The translations under genes were made by a program, and so were the position numbers. A DNA stretch of 64,000 bases from the IMG/VR virus record IMGVR_UViG_3300015374_000002, positions 21,790-85,789 of that record, one strand, 5' to 3'. The stretch comes from a virus. This document shows positions 8,763 through 16,258 of this stretch, in pieces (the first letter of the stretch is position 1; the number at the start of each line of letters is the position of its first letter). Below the pieces are notes generated by a model. The model had not been told where the DNA came from. It did not search any database and saw only the letters and a program-made list of their open reading frames with translations.

Positions 8763-9155
8763 TCAGGCGGCGATCGGGATGACCGCCGCCGTGGGGAAGG
8801 AGAACCAGATCGTCGTCTGCTCCCCGGCGACGTCGATGCCGTAGGCGGGGGCGAGGGCGGCCATGAGGCTGAGTCCGCGCCCGTTCTCCGACTCGACGTC
8901 GGCGAAGCCGGTGTCGATCGCCTGCGGCTGCCAGGGCAGGCCGGTGTTGGTGAACGTCACCGTGACGTCGGCGCCGTGGTCGATGGCCACGGAGAAGCGG
9001 GCGCCAAGCCCGTGCCGTACGGCGTTCTGCGCCAGTTCGGACGCCAGGAGGCGGGCGTCTTCCATGTCGGGGTGTCCGGCAAAGTGGTCCGCGACGAATG
9101 CGCGGGCGGCGGGCACCATCGCGGCGGTGGCCGCGTACTCCTTGAACGTGTCCAT
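8763..9155 (-). CDS. RsbW-like GHKL ATPase (anti-sigma-type kinase fold)
   Basis: The 130-residue product shows the N box LASELAQNAVRHG and G box ENGRGLSLM of the HATPase_c fold as found in SpoIIAB/RsbW anti-sigma kinases, with no receiver or membrane part. Such stand-alone proteins are abundant in Streptomyces and relatives and control alternative sigma factors. In a phage the natural guess is interference with host sigma factors. The start at 9155 is preferred because two operators precede it; the leader carries GAGCGACC between the AGGAG site and the ATG. Confidence 0.78.
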   Translation of the reverse strand: MDTFKEYAATAAMVPAARAFVADHFAGHPDMEDARLLASELAQNAVRHGLGARFSVAIDHGADVTVTFTNTGLPWQPQAIDTGFADVESENGRGLSLMAALAPAYGIDVAGEQTTIWFSFPTAAVIPIAA

Positions 9156-9194
9156 GGTCGCTCCTCCTGGATCGTTCCTTCTGTCTATACAATA

Positions 9195-9230
9195 GATACC
9201 ATCATTTAGCGTGTTCAACCATCTAGCGCG
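9195..9230 (-). promoter_or_regulatory. two tandem operator elements
   Basis: The minus strand carries CGCGCTAGATGGTTG followed by CGCTAAATGATGGTATC. The second overlaps a candidate -10 (TATCTA). They precede the RsbW-like gene. Confidence 0.6.
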
Positions 9231-9251
9231 TGTCGAAATGGCGATGTCACC

Positions 9252-9292
9252 AAAAAGGAAGCCCCCTTCCCAGATTGGGGAAAGGGGCTTCC
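9252..9292 (-). terminator. intrinsic terminator
   Basis: A GGAAGCCCC...GGGGCTTCC stem is followed on the minus strand by TTTTT. It ends transcription from the DUF2786 operon before the next promoter. Confidence 0.85.
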
Positions 9293-9310
9293 GTCGGCGG
9301 AAGGCTGTAG

Positions 9311-10030
9311 TCAGCGCGGCAATGCCCGCTGCCGGTTCTCCAGGCCGGTGCCGCCCAGGTTCGCCCGCGAACCCGCCGCCTCGCCGTCCTGCCATCCGGC
9401 GGCGCTCGACGACGGCGCCGTTTTGCGGCGCTTCAGGCCAGGATTGGCTTCCTTGAAAAATGCCTCCACCCGCTGCTCGCGACTGGCCAGGACGAGCGCT
9501 TTGCTGGTGCCAACCTCCGAATCCTCCGCTTCGTTGACTGCTTGCGCTTCTCGTGCCATGACCATCTGAACGGCCTTCCAGATGAACCCCTTGATCCATG
9601 AGTTGCGGTATGCGCGGCTGTTCTCCCCGTAGGGCGTCTTCAGCCGGTTCAGGGCTGAGGTGACCTGTAGTAGTAGCGACGTATAGAGCAGTTCAACTCG
9701 GTCGATGTCCGACTCGAACCCGTAGATGTGCGCGATCCGGTAGTGACGGCCGCTGGTCGTGAACATCACCTTGCATCGCATGGCGTCGGCCAGCCAGGAG
9801 AACAGCTCCATTCGGCGAGCCGCGTGTTGGCCGCCGTGCATCTCAATCCGCCGCATGGTCGGCTTGTCCTGCTTTGTCTCGGCTCCAAGCATGGCCTGGT
9901 CGATGCCGTATTTGGCGATCAGGGCGGCGGCGGCGCTGGTGAACGTGTCGCGCTCGTGCTCGTTGTCGGTCCGCTCCGCCTTGGCCAGTAGGTTGCGGAT
10001 GCGCTCCAGGGTCTTGGTGGGGATGGTCAT
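9311..10030 (-). CDS. DUF2786 domain protein
   Basis: The N-terminus (LERIRNLLAKAERTDNEHERDTFTSAAAALIAKYGID) matches the DUF2786 helical domain common in actinobacteria and phages. The function is unknown. The C-terminal third is basic. It overlaps the upstream gene by 4 bp and is followed by a strong terminator, so it is the last gene of a two-gene operon. Confidence 0.75.
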   Translation of the reverse strand: MTIPTKTLERIRNLLAKAERTDNEHERDTFTSAAAALIAKYGIDQAMLGAETKQDKPTMRRIEMHGGQHAARRMELFSWLADAMRCKVMFTTSGRHYRIAHIYGFESDIDRVELLYTSLLLQVTSALNRLKTPYGENSRAYRNSWIKGFIWKAVQMVMAREAQAVNEAEDSEVGTSKALVLASREQRVEAFFKEANPGLKRRKTAPSSSAAGWQDGEAAGSRANLGGTGLENRQRALPR

Positions 10031-10278
10031 GCGGCTTCTCCTGTCAGGACGGAAAGGGTGTGGGCACCGACGCGGACGATATAGCCCGCTTCGGTCAGGG
10101 TGTGGTGCAGGTGGGCCGCGTCGTCCAGGGGGATCGAGGCCCAGGCGCGGCGTGGACCGCCGCCGTGGTGGCCGGTCACGGCGAGCTGGAAGTTGGTGAG
10201 GCCGTGCTGGATCAGGACGGTCAGCAGGGTCTGCTTCTCGCGCCGCAGTCGTGCGGCGTCGGTTTCGTGGTTGGCCAC
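10027..10278 (-). CDS. hypothetical protein (83 aa)
   Basis: GTG at 10278 has AGGAG 8 nt upstream. The product begins VANHETDAARLRREKQ, a charged helix followed by a compact Gly/His region. First gene of the operon with DUF2786; its leader carries the GAGCGA hairpin. Confidence 0.65.
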   Translation of the reverse strand: MANHETDAARLRREKQTLLTVLIQHGLTNFQLAVTGHHGGGPRRAWASIPLDDAAHLHHTLTEAGYIVRVGAHTLSVLTGEAA

Positions 10279-10295
10279 AGTGTCTTCTCCTGGTT

Positions 10296-10311
10296 CGGGG
10301 TCGCTCTCCCG
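10296..10311 (-). promoter_or_regulatory. GAGCGA-loop 5' hairpin
   Basis: CGGG-AGAGCGAC-CCCG on the minus strand, ending 4 nt before the AGGAG of the gene at 10027-10278. Confidence 0.6.
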
Positions 10312-10336
10312 TGGTGCTTCCACCACCCTAACACAC

Positions 10337-10387
10337 GCGCTAAATGGTTGTATAGAGACAGGGGAAGATAGGACAGTCATTTAACAT
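10337..10387. promoter_or_regulatory. divergent operator pair between the DUF2786 operon and the Y RNA/Ro operon
   Basis: A plus-strand copy (CGCTAAATGGTTGTATAG, 10337-10354, with TATAGA as -10) points at the Y RNAs and the Ro gene. A minus-strand copy (TGTTAAATGACTGTCC, 10372-10387) points at the DUF2786 operon. The overlap suggests joint control of both units. Confidence 0.65.
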
Positions 10388-10441
10388 CATCGACGAAAAC
10401 CCTTGCGCCCCACACTGGGGCGCGGTACCTTCGGATCAGCA

Positions 10442-10518
10442 CCTCACCGAGATGCAGGCACCGGATACTTCACATCATTTGGGATACAAAAGTCCCGGCG
10501 CCGTCTTGATTCGGGAGG
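10442..10518 (+). ncRNA. Y-RNA-like RNA, unit 1
   Basis: The 5' strand CCTC-A-CCGAG pairs with the 3' strand TTCGG-GAGG, leaving a bulged A. Just inside the helix are GAGATGCAGG on the 5' side and CTTGATTCGG on the 3' side. The paired CCGA/UUGA arrangement resembles the Ro-binding helix of Y RNAs. Unit 2 repeats the same 5' and 3' blocks. A separate 7-bp GC hairpin (10405-10423) precedes it. It lies directly upstream of the Ro gene on the same strand. Confidence 0.6.
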
Positions 10519-10537
10519 GGCCCACACAAGCGCATAG

Positions 10538-10668
10538 CGTGTCCGAGATGCAGGTATCGGTTACTTCATCCTTCGAAATGATGACACTTAGGTTCGACTC
10601 CTGACTCCGGCCCAGGCCGGAGGCCGATGGCGGCAGTCTGTTACCGGCACCGACTTGATTCGGACACG
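10538..10668 (+). ncRNA. Y-RNA-like RNA with tRNA-like module, unit 2
   Basis: Ends 10538-10546 (CGTGTCCGA) and 10660-10668 (TCGGACACG) form a perfect 9-bp helix. Inside it are GAGATGCAGG (5') and CTTGATTCGG (3'), shared with unit 1. The interior holds a tRNA-like T arm at about 10588-10604 (loop TTCGACT on a TTAGG/CCTGA stem), a CATC/GATG hairpin and a GGCC-rich hairpin. Bacterial Y RNAs of the YrlA type combine a Ro-binding stem with a tRNA-mimicking domain, which is what this shows. Its place 107 bp upstream of the Ro gene supports the call. Confidence 0.7.
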
Positions 10669-10674
10669 ACCCTC

Positions 10675-10722
10675 ATACGCAGATGGCCCTTCACCTCCAC
10701 CGGTGAAGGGCCATCTGCGTAT
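10675..10722 (+). repeat. 21-bp perfect inverted repeat between Y RNA 2 and the Ro gene
   Basis: Positions 10675-10695 and 10702-10722 are perfectly complementary with a 6-nt loop. No U tract follows. It could be a processing site or a factor-dependent terminator that separates the Y RNAs from the mRNA. Confidence 0.8.
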
Positions 10723-10735
10723 CCGCACGCCAAAC

Positions 10736-10756
10736 GGGCGTATGAGCGACACGCCC
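10736..10756 (+). promoter_or_regulatory. GAGCGA-loop 5' hairpin in the Ro leader
   Basis: GGGCGT-ATGAGCGAC-ACGCCC, a perfect 6-bp stem on the plus strand, 6 nt before AAAGGAG of the Ro gene. It shows that the leader hairpin follows the transcript direction rather than the genome strand. Confidence 0.7.
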
Positions 10757-10774
10757 CAACGAAAGGAGTCCCCC

Positions 10775-12460
10775 ATGGCCAAGTTCAACCGCAAGCCCAC
10801 CGCTACGGACGCCGCCCAGGCCGCCGGAATCCCACTACCCGACCTCTCTACCGCCGACGTCGCCGTCCCCCAGGCGGTCGGCCACGAAGGCGCACCCGGC
10901 TTCCTGCGCACCCCCGAGGGCGAACTTTTCATGCTCGGCGTCGTCAACATGGTCGGGGAGGACACCTTCTACGAGAAGGCCGCCGCCCGCGACAACCGGT
11001 TCGCTGAGCTGGTCCGCACCGTGGCCGTCACCAACCCCGAATGGCTGATGCAGTTCATCGGCTGGCTGCGCAACAGCGCCAACATGCGGAGCGCGTCCGG
11101 CGTCGCCGCCGTCGAAATGGTCATGGCCCGCAAGGAAGCGAAGCTGCCCGGCTACGGCCGCCAGGCGGTCGCGCACGCGTGCGCCCGCGCCGACGAGCCC
11201 GGCGAGATCCTGGCCTACTGGCTGAACCGCTACGCCCCACAGGGCGGCAAGGCGGCCAAGTCCATGCCCGCCGCACTCCGGCGCGGCCTGGCCGACGCCG
11301 TGGCGAAGCTGTACAACGAGCGCAACCTGATCAAGTACGACTCCGACAAGGCCACCGTCCGGTTCGGTGACGTCGTGGAACTGGTACGCCCGACCACGTT
11401 CCGGCCGGAGATGCGCGGCACCGCGCAGGGCGAACTGCTGGAGTTCGCGATCGACGTCCGGCACAACCGCGACAACGGCATCCCCGCGTCGCTGACCGTG
11501 CTGCGCAACCGGGCGGAGATTCTGGCCGTTCCGCAGGAGGCACGAGCCCTGTACCTGGTCTCTCCGGAGCGGTACGGCGAACTGAAGGCGGCCGGGTTCA
11601 CCTGGGAGCAGTTGGCCGGATGGCTACATGGCCCGATGGACGCCCTGGCATGGCAGACCATCCTGCCGTCGATGGGCTACATGGCCCGATTGCGGAACTT
11701 GCGCAACTTCGACAAGGCGGGCGTGCCTGACGACGTGGCCGCCGGTGTGGCCGCCTACCTGGCAGACCCGGACAAGGTGGCCAAGAGTCGCCAGTTCCCC
11801 TACCGGTTCCTGTCCGCGTACCTGGCCACCGACACCGAGCGGTGGCGTGACGCGTTGGAGAAGGCGCTACAGGCGTCCGTGGCCAACATTCCGGCCCTGC
11901 CCGGCCGCACACTCGTCCTGGTGGACACCTCCGGCTCCATGGAGGGGATGGGCCTCTCCGCCCGGTCGAAGATCAAGCCGGTGATGGCGGGCGCTCTGTT
12001 CGGCGTCGCACTGGCCGCCAAGGGCGACGGGGTGGACCTGTACGGGTTCGCCGACGGCTACCGGCCGTTCCGGCACGACGTCCGTACCGGCGCCTCCGTG
12101 CTGCGGCACACGCAGGCGTTCTGCGACAGGATCGGCCAGGACGGGCACGGTACGGCTATCGCTGAGTCGGTCCGCAAGACGTACCAGGGTCACGACCGGG
12201 TCGTCATCGTCACCGATATGCAGACGTTCGCCTCCGACCACTGGGGCACCGGCGACGTCTCCTCGCAGGTCCCGGCGGAGATCCCGATGTACGCCTTCAA
12301 CCTGGGCGGCTACAAGGTGACCGGCATCGACACGTCGCAGCCGAACCGGTACGAACTGGGCGGCCTGACGGACGCCACGTTCAAGATCTTGGGCGCGTTG
12401 GAGAACGGGGTAGACGGTCTGATGGCGATCGACGGGACACCGGCGGCGCTGACGCCGTAA
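10775..12460 (+). CDS. rsr: Ro/TROVE domain protein (Rsr, Ro60 orthologue)
   Basis: The 561-residue product has the two-domain layout of Ro60: an N-terminal helical-repeat TROVE ring (residues about 40-360, with blocks such as EWLMQFIGWLR and VAHACARADEPGEILAYWLN) and a C-terminal von Willebrand A domain whose MIDAS motif DTSGSM lies at residues 384-389, with a later IVTDMQTFA. Family members bind Y RNAs and misfolded or structured RNAs and, in bacteria, tether RNA to PNPase or assist rRNA and tRNA maturation. ATG at 10775 follows AAAGGAG. The two Y-RNA-like RNAs directly upstream complete the expected partnership. It is one of only two plus-strand genes in the window. Confidence 0.93.
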   Translation: MAKFNRKPTATDAAQAAGIPLPDLSTADVAVPQAVGHEGAPGFLRTPEGELFMLGVVNMVGEDTFYEKAAARDNRFAELVRTVAVTNPEWLMQFIGWLRNSANMRSASGVAAVEMVMARKEAKLPGYGRQAVAHACARADEPGEILAYWLNRYAPQGGKAAKSMPAALRRGLADAVAKLYNERNLIKYDSDKATVRFGDVVELVRPTTFRPEMRGTAQGELLEFAIDVRHNRDNGIPASLTVLRNRAEILAVPQEARALYLVSPERYGELKAAGFTWEQLAGWLHGPMDALAWQTILPSMGYMARLRNLRNFDKAGVPDDVAAGVAAYLADPDKVAKSRQFPYRFLSAYLATDTERWRDALEKALQASVANIPALPGRTLVLVDTSGSMEGMGLSARSKIKPVMAGALFGVALAAKGDGVDLYGFADGYRPFRHDVRTGASVLRHTQAFCDRIGQDGHGTAIAESVRKTYQGHDRVVIVTDMQTFASDHWGTGDVSSQVPAEIPMYAFNLGGYKVTGIDTSQPNRYELGGLTDATFKILGALENGVDGLMAIDGTPAALTP

Positions 12461-12509
12461 CCTGGAACGGTTGTGCTAGCAACCAGCTGGGGCTTGCCCC
12501 GGCAAGTGA

Positions 12510-12545
12510 AACGCCCCGGCCCTGGGGAGGGTCCGGGGCGTTTTC
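12510..12545 (+). terminator. bidirectional intrinsic terminator
   Basis: An ACGCCCCGG...CCGGGGCGT stem with TTTT on the plus side ends the Ro transcript. The minus side ends TTTC and can serve the convergent gene at 12555. Confidence 0.85.
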
Positions 12546-12554
12546 ACGTCTCTG

Positions 12555-12749
12555 TCAACTGCCGTCGAGGTCGTAGACGAACGTGTTGCAGTACTCGTCA
12601 AGGGTCGAGTTCTCCCGTACGCGGTCGAACACTGAAAAGGCACGATTGAATGCGGCCCGGTCGCCGTTCTGACGGGCCTCCGCCATGTCGCGGCGGGCAT
12701 TGATCATCCGAGTGGTGTTGTTGCTTCGACTGGGCTGCGATCTGGCCAT
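12555..12749 (-). CDS. small hypothetical protein (64 aa)
   Basis: A polar, partly basic protein (MARSQPSRSNNTTRMINARR...) ending EYCNTFVYDLDGS. ATG at 12749 has AAAGGAG upstream and a GAGCGA hairpin before that. Convergent with the Ro gene and separated from it by a terminator. Function unknown. Confidence 0.68.
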   Translation of the reverse strand: MARSQPSRSNNTTRMINARRDMAEARQNGDRAAFNRAFSVFDRVRENSTLDEYCNTFVYDLDGS

Positions 12750-12764
12750 GGCGATTCTCCTTTG

Positions 12765-12817
12765 CCTGTGTCGCTCATCAGGTACAACACCAGCCTAGGC
12801 TACGCTAAATGGGTGTG
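12765..12817 (-). promoter_or_regulatory. GAGCGA hairpin with an inverted operator copy
   Basis: The minus-strand leader has CCTG-ATGAGCGACA-CAGG. The operator copy at 12803-12817 (CGCTAAATGGGTGTG) is on the plus strand, so it points away from the gene it precedes. This argues that it is a binding site and not only a promoter spacer. Confidence 0.55.
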
Positions 12818-12864
12818 CAAGAGCATGGTGGAAGGAGGAAACGGGAAACACCGGCGGACGACAA

Positions 12865-12896
12865 GACGCCCGACCGCTCGCGGGCAGCCGGGCGTC
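12865..12896 (-). terminator. hairpin terminator
   Basis: GACGCCCG and CGGGCGTC form an 8-bp stem followed on the minus strand by TTGTCG. It lies after the 12926-13729 gene group. Confidence 0.5.
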
Positions 12897-12925
12897 AGGG
12901 AAGGGTTACAGATCGGCATAGGTGG

Positions 12926-12985
12926 CTATCTGATAGGCCAGGTAGCCGACCGCAGGTCGAACTCCTGCTCGCCGATCTCGTTCAC
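12926..12985 (-). CDS. possible 19-aa peptide gene
   Basis: GTG at 12985 overlaps the upstream stop (GTGA) and has GGAGG 7 nt upstream; it encodes MNEIGEQEFDLRSATWPIR. The overlap and the site are typical of this genome, but the length makes it uncertain. Confidence 0.3.
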   Translation of the reverse strand: MNEIGEQEFDLRSATWPIR

Positions 12986-13368
12986 GGCGCCACCTCCAGC
13001 GGGCCGACGGCCGCCCATACCCGGCACAGCGGGATGTCGCATTCGCTCCAGTCCTTGCGGGACAAAATCGGCTGGGTGTCGGGGTCGGCGTGGAAGCCGC
13101 CTGCGTATTGCCACAGGTCGCCGTGGCAGTCACGGAGATCGCGGCGGAGGTCCCAGACGATGCGACCGGTGGCGTCCTTCCACGTATCCGGGTCGCTCTC
13201 GCCATAGCCCTTCTGCATGTCGCAGTCGGGGTGTGGGGCGACATGCTCGGCGGCGCCCAGGGCGATGAGCAGGGCGCCGGTCATCGACGTATTGAGGTCG
13301 CCGTCCTGGTGGAGCTGACGAACAAGCGCGGCCGTATCGCGCAGCCGCATCTCAGTCACGACGCTCAC
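12982..13368 (-). CDS. hypothetical protein (up to 128 aa)
   Basis: The product has the blocks RLRDTAALVRQLHQDGDL and HPDCDMQKGYGESDPDTWKDATG, giving a soluble Asp/Trp-rich protein. It overlaps the membrane protein gene upstream. GTG 13368 is used here; GTG 13359 or ATG 13350 in the same frame are possible. No family recognised. Confidence 0.65.
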   Translation of the reverse strand: MSVVTEMRLRDTAALVRQLHQDGDLNTSMTGALLIALGAAEHVAPHPDCDMQKGYGESDPDTWKDATGRIVWDLRRDLRDCHGDLWQYAGGFHADPDTQPILSRKDWSECDIPLCRVWAAVGPLEVAP

Positions 13369-13729
13369 CTGCTTCTTCTTCCTGGGCCCGCTGCGCCGTG
13401 GCGGCGGCTTCGCCGATAGACTGGACTTCGGCGAGCAGGTCGTGAGCGGCGTTTTTGACCGCGTCTACACCGCTTTTCCAGCCGAGGTCGTACGCGGTCC
13501 TGGCGCGGCGCTCGGCCCATCCCCACAGGAGTGCGACGATGCCCGCCATGGCGAACGCGAACCCGGCCTCACGGTCGCCGGAGGTGACATGGCCGATGGT
13601 CAGGCCGACCATGACAGCGGCGACGGATGTAGCCAGACTTTCCAGGATGGCGGAGGCGAGGGGGCGATGCGCGAGGACGCGCCGCCCGGTGTGGGCGACG
13701 CGCTCCGCGATCTGGTGAAACCTGTTCAC
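13352..13729 (-). CDS. membrane protein with two transmembrane segments
   Basis: Two hydrophobic segments at residues about 27-47 (ILESLATSVAAVMVGLTIG) and 55-72 (AGFAFAMAGIVALLWGW) are separated by a short charged turn. A basic N-terminus and a long charged helical C-terminus follow the usual topology. GTG at 13729 overlaps the upstream stop (GTGA). Function unknown. Confidence 0.72.
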   Translation of the reverse strand: MNRFHQIAERVAHTGRRVLAHRPLASAILESLATSVAAVMVGLTIGHVTSGDREAGFAFAMAGIVALLWGWAERRARTAYDLGWKSGVDAVKNAAHDLLAEVQSIGEAAATAQRAQEEEAGERRD

Positions 13730-14601
13730 AGGTTCTCGTATCCTTCCTCTGCGGCGATCTGCTCCTCATGTCTGGCCTGAAGTGCTTCCTGGATCTGGTC
13801 GTACAGCACGTCCTCGCTTTCGCCGGTCAGCATGCAGAACGCCTTCTCCAGCCCCCGGACGTAGCCGCCCCGATCCTCAGACTGGCAAGAGTGGGAGGCG
13901 TCCAGGATTTCGGTGAACAGGCGCTGGCCCATCTCTGCGGAGACGCGGTGCTTCAGCGGGATGCGCACGTCGCCCTCGTAGGCGAATACCTTCGAGTGAT
14001 CGACGCCCCGGGCGGGGCTGAAGACGACCTGGAGGTTGACCACATGGCCACGCTGTCCGTCGCCAGTCTTCTCGACGACCGTGTGGTCTGCACCGTGCAG
14101 GGTGACTACGTCGCCCGACTTGACGTTGCGCATGGCAACGGTGGGGTAGGCGGCGGTCAGCTCGTGCATGTGCAGGGCGAACAGGTGCCGCAGCGCGGCG
14201 TCCTTGGTCTCCTGGTCGGCCTGCGCCACGGCGTCGTCTGCGGCGGTCCAGAGGTTTTCCGGGGCACCGTGGTTCCAGGGGGGGCCGACGGGGGTGGCGT
14301 TGAGAAGGCGGCGCACGGCGGAGGCGCCGTGCATGCGGCCCTGGGGGTCGGCGCCTCCGGGTTCGTCGCGGTGCAGCGGGGAGGTCGTCGGCGGGACCTG
14401 TATGCGGTAGTAGTCGTTGCCGGGGTATGCCTGGTTGTTCTGGGCGTCGCCGGGGCCGTAGTCGGCGCACTGCCAGCGGCCGTTGTGGTCGTGCACCCAG
14501 CGGCCGTAGCTGGGGCCGGTGATGTAGTGGATCGGCAGGCCACAGGTGGGTCTGGCGCAGGTGGCGTTGCGGGGGCTCTGGATGGGGGCCGGGTCGGGCA
14601 T
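13726..14601 (-). CDS. hypothetical protein (291 aa)
   Basis: The N-terminus has a possible zinc site (CARPTCGLPIHYITG...CADYG) and an aromatic-rich stretch. The middle reads AMRNVKSGDVVTLHGADHTVVEKTGDGQRGHVVNLQVVF, a small beta-barrel-like pattern. The C-terminus is acidic. It is the first gene of a unit with 13352 and 12982, led by a 10-bp leader hairpin. Not recognised. Confidence 0.7.
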   Translation of the reverse strand: MPDPAPIQSPRNATCARPTCGLPIHYITGPSYGRWVHDHNGRWQCADYGPGDAQNNQAYPGNDYYRIQVPPTTSPLHRDEPGGADPQGRMHGASAVRRLLNATPVGPPWNHGAPENLWTAADDAVAQADQETKDAALRHLFALHMHELTAAYPTVAMRNVKSGDVVTLHGADHTVVEKTGDGQRGHVVNLQVVFSPARGVDHSKVFAYEGDVRIPLKHRVSAEMGQRLFTEILDASHSCQSEDRGGYVRGLEKAFCMLTGESEDVLYDQIQEALQARHEEQIAAEEGYENL

Positions 14602-14613
14602 GTTTCCTCCTGT

Positions 14614-14674
14614 GGTGGTGTCGTGCCGCTCTATCGACACCACCACCATACATCACGCGCTAAATGCCTGTACA
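14614..14674 (-). promoter_or_regulatory. 10-bp leader hairpin (GAGCGG loop) with an inverted operator copy
   Basis: GGTGGTGTCG and CGACACCACC enclose ATAGAGCGGCA on the minus strand. The operator CGCTAAATGCCTGTAC (14658-14674) is in plus orientation and contains the stop of the upstream gene. Confidence 0.6.
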
Positions 14675-15024
14675 GCTTTACTGGTGGACGCCTCAATCAA
14701 TTCCGACCAGACACTCACAGACAGCAGCTCCCCAGCCGCCTCCACGCGCACGCGCACGACCCGAATGGAACAGTCCTGACACAGCCCGTACTCCACCAGG
14801 TAGGCGGCCGGGCCGATCGACTCCGCCTGGCCACGCCGCACTACGACGGCGGTGGGGTGGTCGCATTCCAATGGCTCCAGCGCGGCCGTCACCTCCCGGT
14901 AGGGGGCTCCGCCGCCGATCGGCGTGGTGATACCGCTGGCCTGGGTGACGTACATGACACGGTCGAGGTGCGCGATGGCGGCCTGGATGTCGTCCGGCCG
15001 CCCGGTGACCCGGATGTGAACCAT
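14653..15024 (-). CDS. hypothetical protein (123 aa)
   Basis: The product starts MVHIRVTGRPDDIQAAIAHLDRVM, a beta-alpha unit as in small ferredoxin-like folds, and has a CxxC (LCQDC) later. GGAGG lies 10 nt before ATG 15024. Its TGA stop overlaps an operator element. Function unknown. Confidence 0.66.
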   Translation of the reverse strand: MVHIRVTGRPDDIQAAIAHLDRVMYVTQASGITTPIGGGAPYREVTAALEPLECDHPTAVVVRRGQAESIGPAAYLVEYGLCQDCSIRVVRVRVEAAGELLSVSVWSELIEASTSKAVQAFSA

Positions 15025-15527
15025 GGGGAAGTGTCCTCCGGCGGGTGTCGCAGGAGACTCGCGGCGTCTCCTGTACACATAGTGACGCATGAGATCTCAA
15101 ATGGTGATGCATGAGATCCAAAAACCTGGCCGGGAAAAGACGGCATCTTGGCCGTCTCCTCGGGCTCAAGGAAGCACTCCTCAGCGGGAATCCGCGCCCG
15201 GCTCCTAAAACACGCCAGCGGGGCCTGGTGAGGTTGCACCCTCTCCAGATCCCCGCCCGTACGTGCAACTGCCAGCGCGGCTGATGTGAAGTAGAGGCCC
15301 CGGGATCAGAAGTGCACCTGGACCGGGGTTCTACTGTCATCCACTCTAATTGATCCCCGTCGGGAGCGCTGCGCGAACAGAATGTTCCTCCAGGCACCCA
15401 CCCTACCGGCCGGTAACTTGCGAGAACTTAGCATTCCCGCAAGTTCGCGACCGAGAGCACTGCTCCAGAAAACGAGCGGCCGACACCCTGGCGCGAGCGT
15501 TGGTCGAATGGGATACTCCGGTTTCGA
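15025..15527. other. 500-bp intergenic region with repeats
   Basis: No convincing gene. It holds a direct repeat of about 18 bp (GTGACGCATGAGATCTCA near 15080, GTGATGCATGAGATCCA near 15100), a terminator at 15135, and an inverted repeat AACTTGCG/CGCAAGTT near 15415-15450. It has none of the CGCTAAATG elements used elsewhere. Confidence 0.6.
15135..15156 (-). terminator. intrinsic terminator
   Basis: A GACGGC...GCCGTC stem is followed by TTTTCCC on the minus strand. It would end transcripts from the 15528 gene. Confidence 0.7.
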
Positions 15528-16199
15528 TCACCAGCCTGCGCGCCTCTGGTCTAGCCAGAGATCAACGGATCGTACGATCTTCTTCTGCTGGTCTCCCGGC
15601 CCCTCGATCAGATCAAGCAGCCACTCCTCGTCACCGTCTCGCAGTCGCCCACCCGCCTCTCCAAGACGCTTCATGGCGTAGGCCAGTCGATGCGCCGCCA
15701 CCATCAGCGGATGGTCAGCCACAGCCCCCTTGCGCGAGAATGCGCCACCACCACGGCGGGCCACACGGTCCAGGTTCGCCGAAAGCGTCAGCCGCTCCCG
15801 GTGTTCCAGCACCTCTTCGACCCCGACAGAGAAGAGTCGGCCCAATGCCGTCCTTCGAGCCGCATGAGCTGGACCAACGAGGATGTCCCGTACGGTGGTG
15901 GTGTCCACGAGCACCTTCAAGGTCGCACCATCCGGGAAGTCGCGCAGACCCATCCGCAGGGCGTGCAGCTCGCAGACGTCCGTCCGCATACGACCCTCAT
16001 GCGTAGCCAGCGCCGGGGGGCAGGTGAACCAACCGCCCGAGACACCGCCACTACCGTCCACCGTGCCGTAAGCGCCGATCAGCATCCGACTGGATACCGA
16101 ACCGTCCACGGCCAACAGCCACTCGTCAAGATCCAGGGCGGCGGAATCAAGGTGTACCGTGCCCACGTCAGAGACATCGGGCGCTGAGGTGCCCATCAT
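15528..16199 (-). CDS. RNase H-like fold protein (223 aa)
   Basis: The pattern LLAVDGSVSS (first Asp), VCELHALRMGL (Glu) and KVLVDTTTVRDIL (Asp) resembles the acidic residues of the RNase H-like fold. The C-terminal half is basic and helical. Whether it is a nuclease is inferred only from these motifs. The start is one of two adjacent ATGs after AAGGAGG. It is followed by a terminator and a long intergenic gap. Confidence 0.6.
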   Translation of the reverse strand: MMGTSAPDVSDVGTVHLDSAALDLDEWLLAVDGSVSSRMLIGAYGTVDGSGGVSGGWFTCPPALATHEGRMRTDVCELHALRMGLRDFPDGATLKVLVDTTTVRDILVGPAHAARRTALGRLFSVGVEEVLEHRERLTLSANLDRVARRGGGAFSRKGAVADHPLMVAAHRLAYAMKRLGEAGGRLRDGDEEWLLDLIEGPGDQQKKIVRSVDLWLDQRRAGW

Positions 16200-16206
16200 C
16201 CTCCTT

Positions 16207-16248
16207 GAAAGCCTGGCCCGCGATAAGCGGTGTTATCACGGGTCAGGC
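16207..16248 (-). terminator. intrinsic terminator
   Basis: A 16-bp stem with two mismatches (GCCTG-CCCG-GATAA arms) is followed by TTTC on the minus strand, directly after the Nudix gene. Confidence 0.75.
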
Positions 16249-16258
16249 GACTGATGAC

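Noticed and set aside
9164-9175. GAGCGA before the RsbW-like gene as a leader hairpin
   Set aside because: The core is present between the AGGAG site and the ATG but no complementary arms flank it, so it was not counted.
12906-13244. 112-aa minus frame (Thr/Arg-rich)
   Set aside because: Shadow of the better-supported frame at 12982-13368; low-complexity composition.
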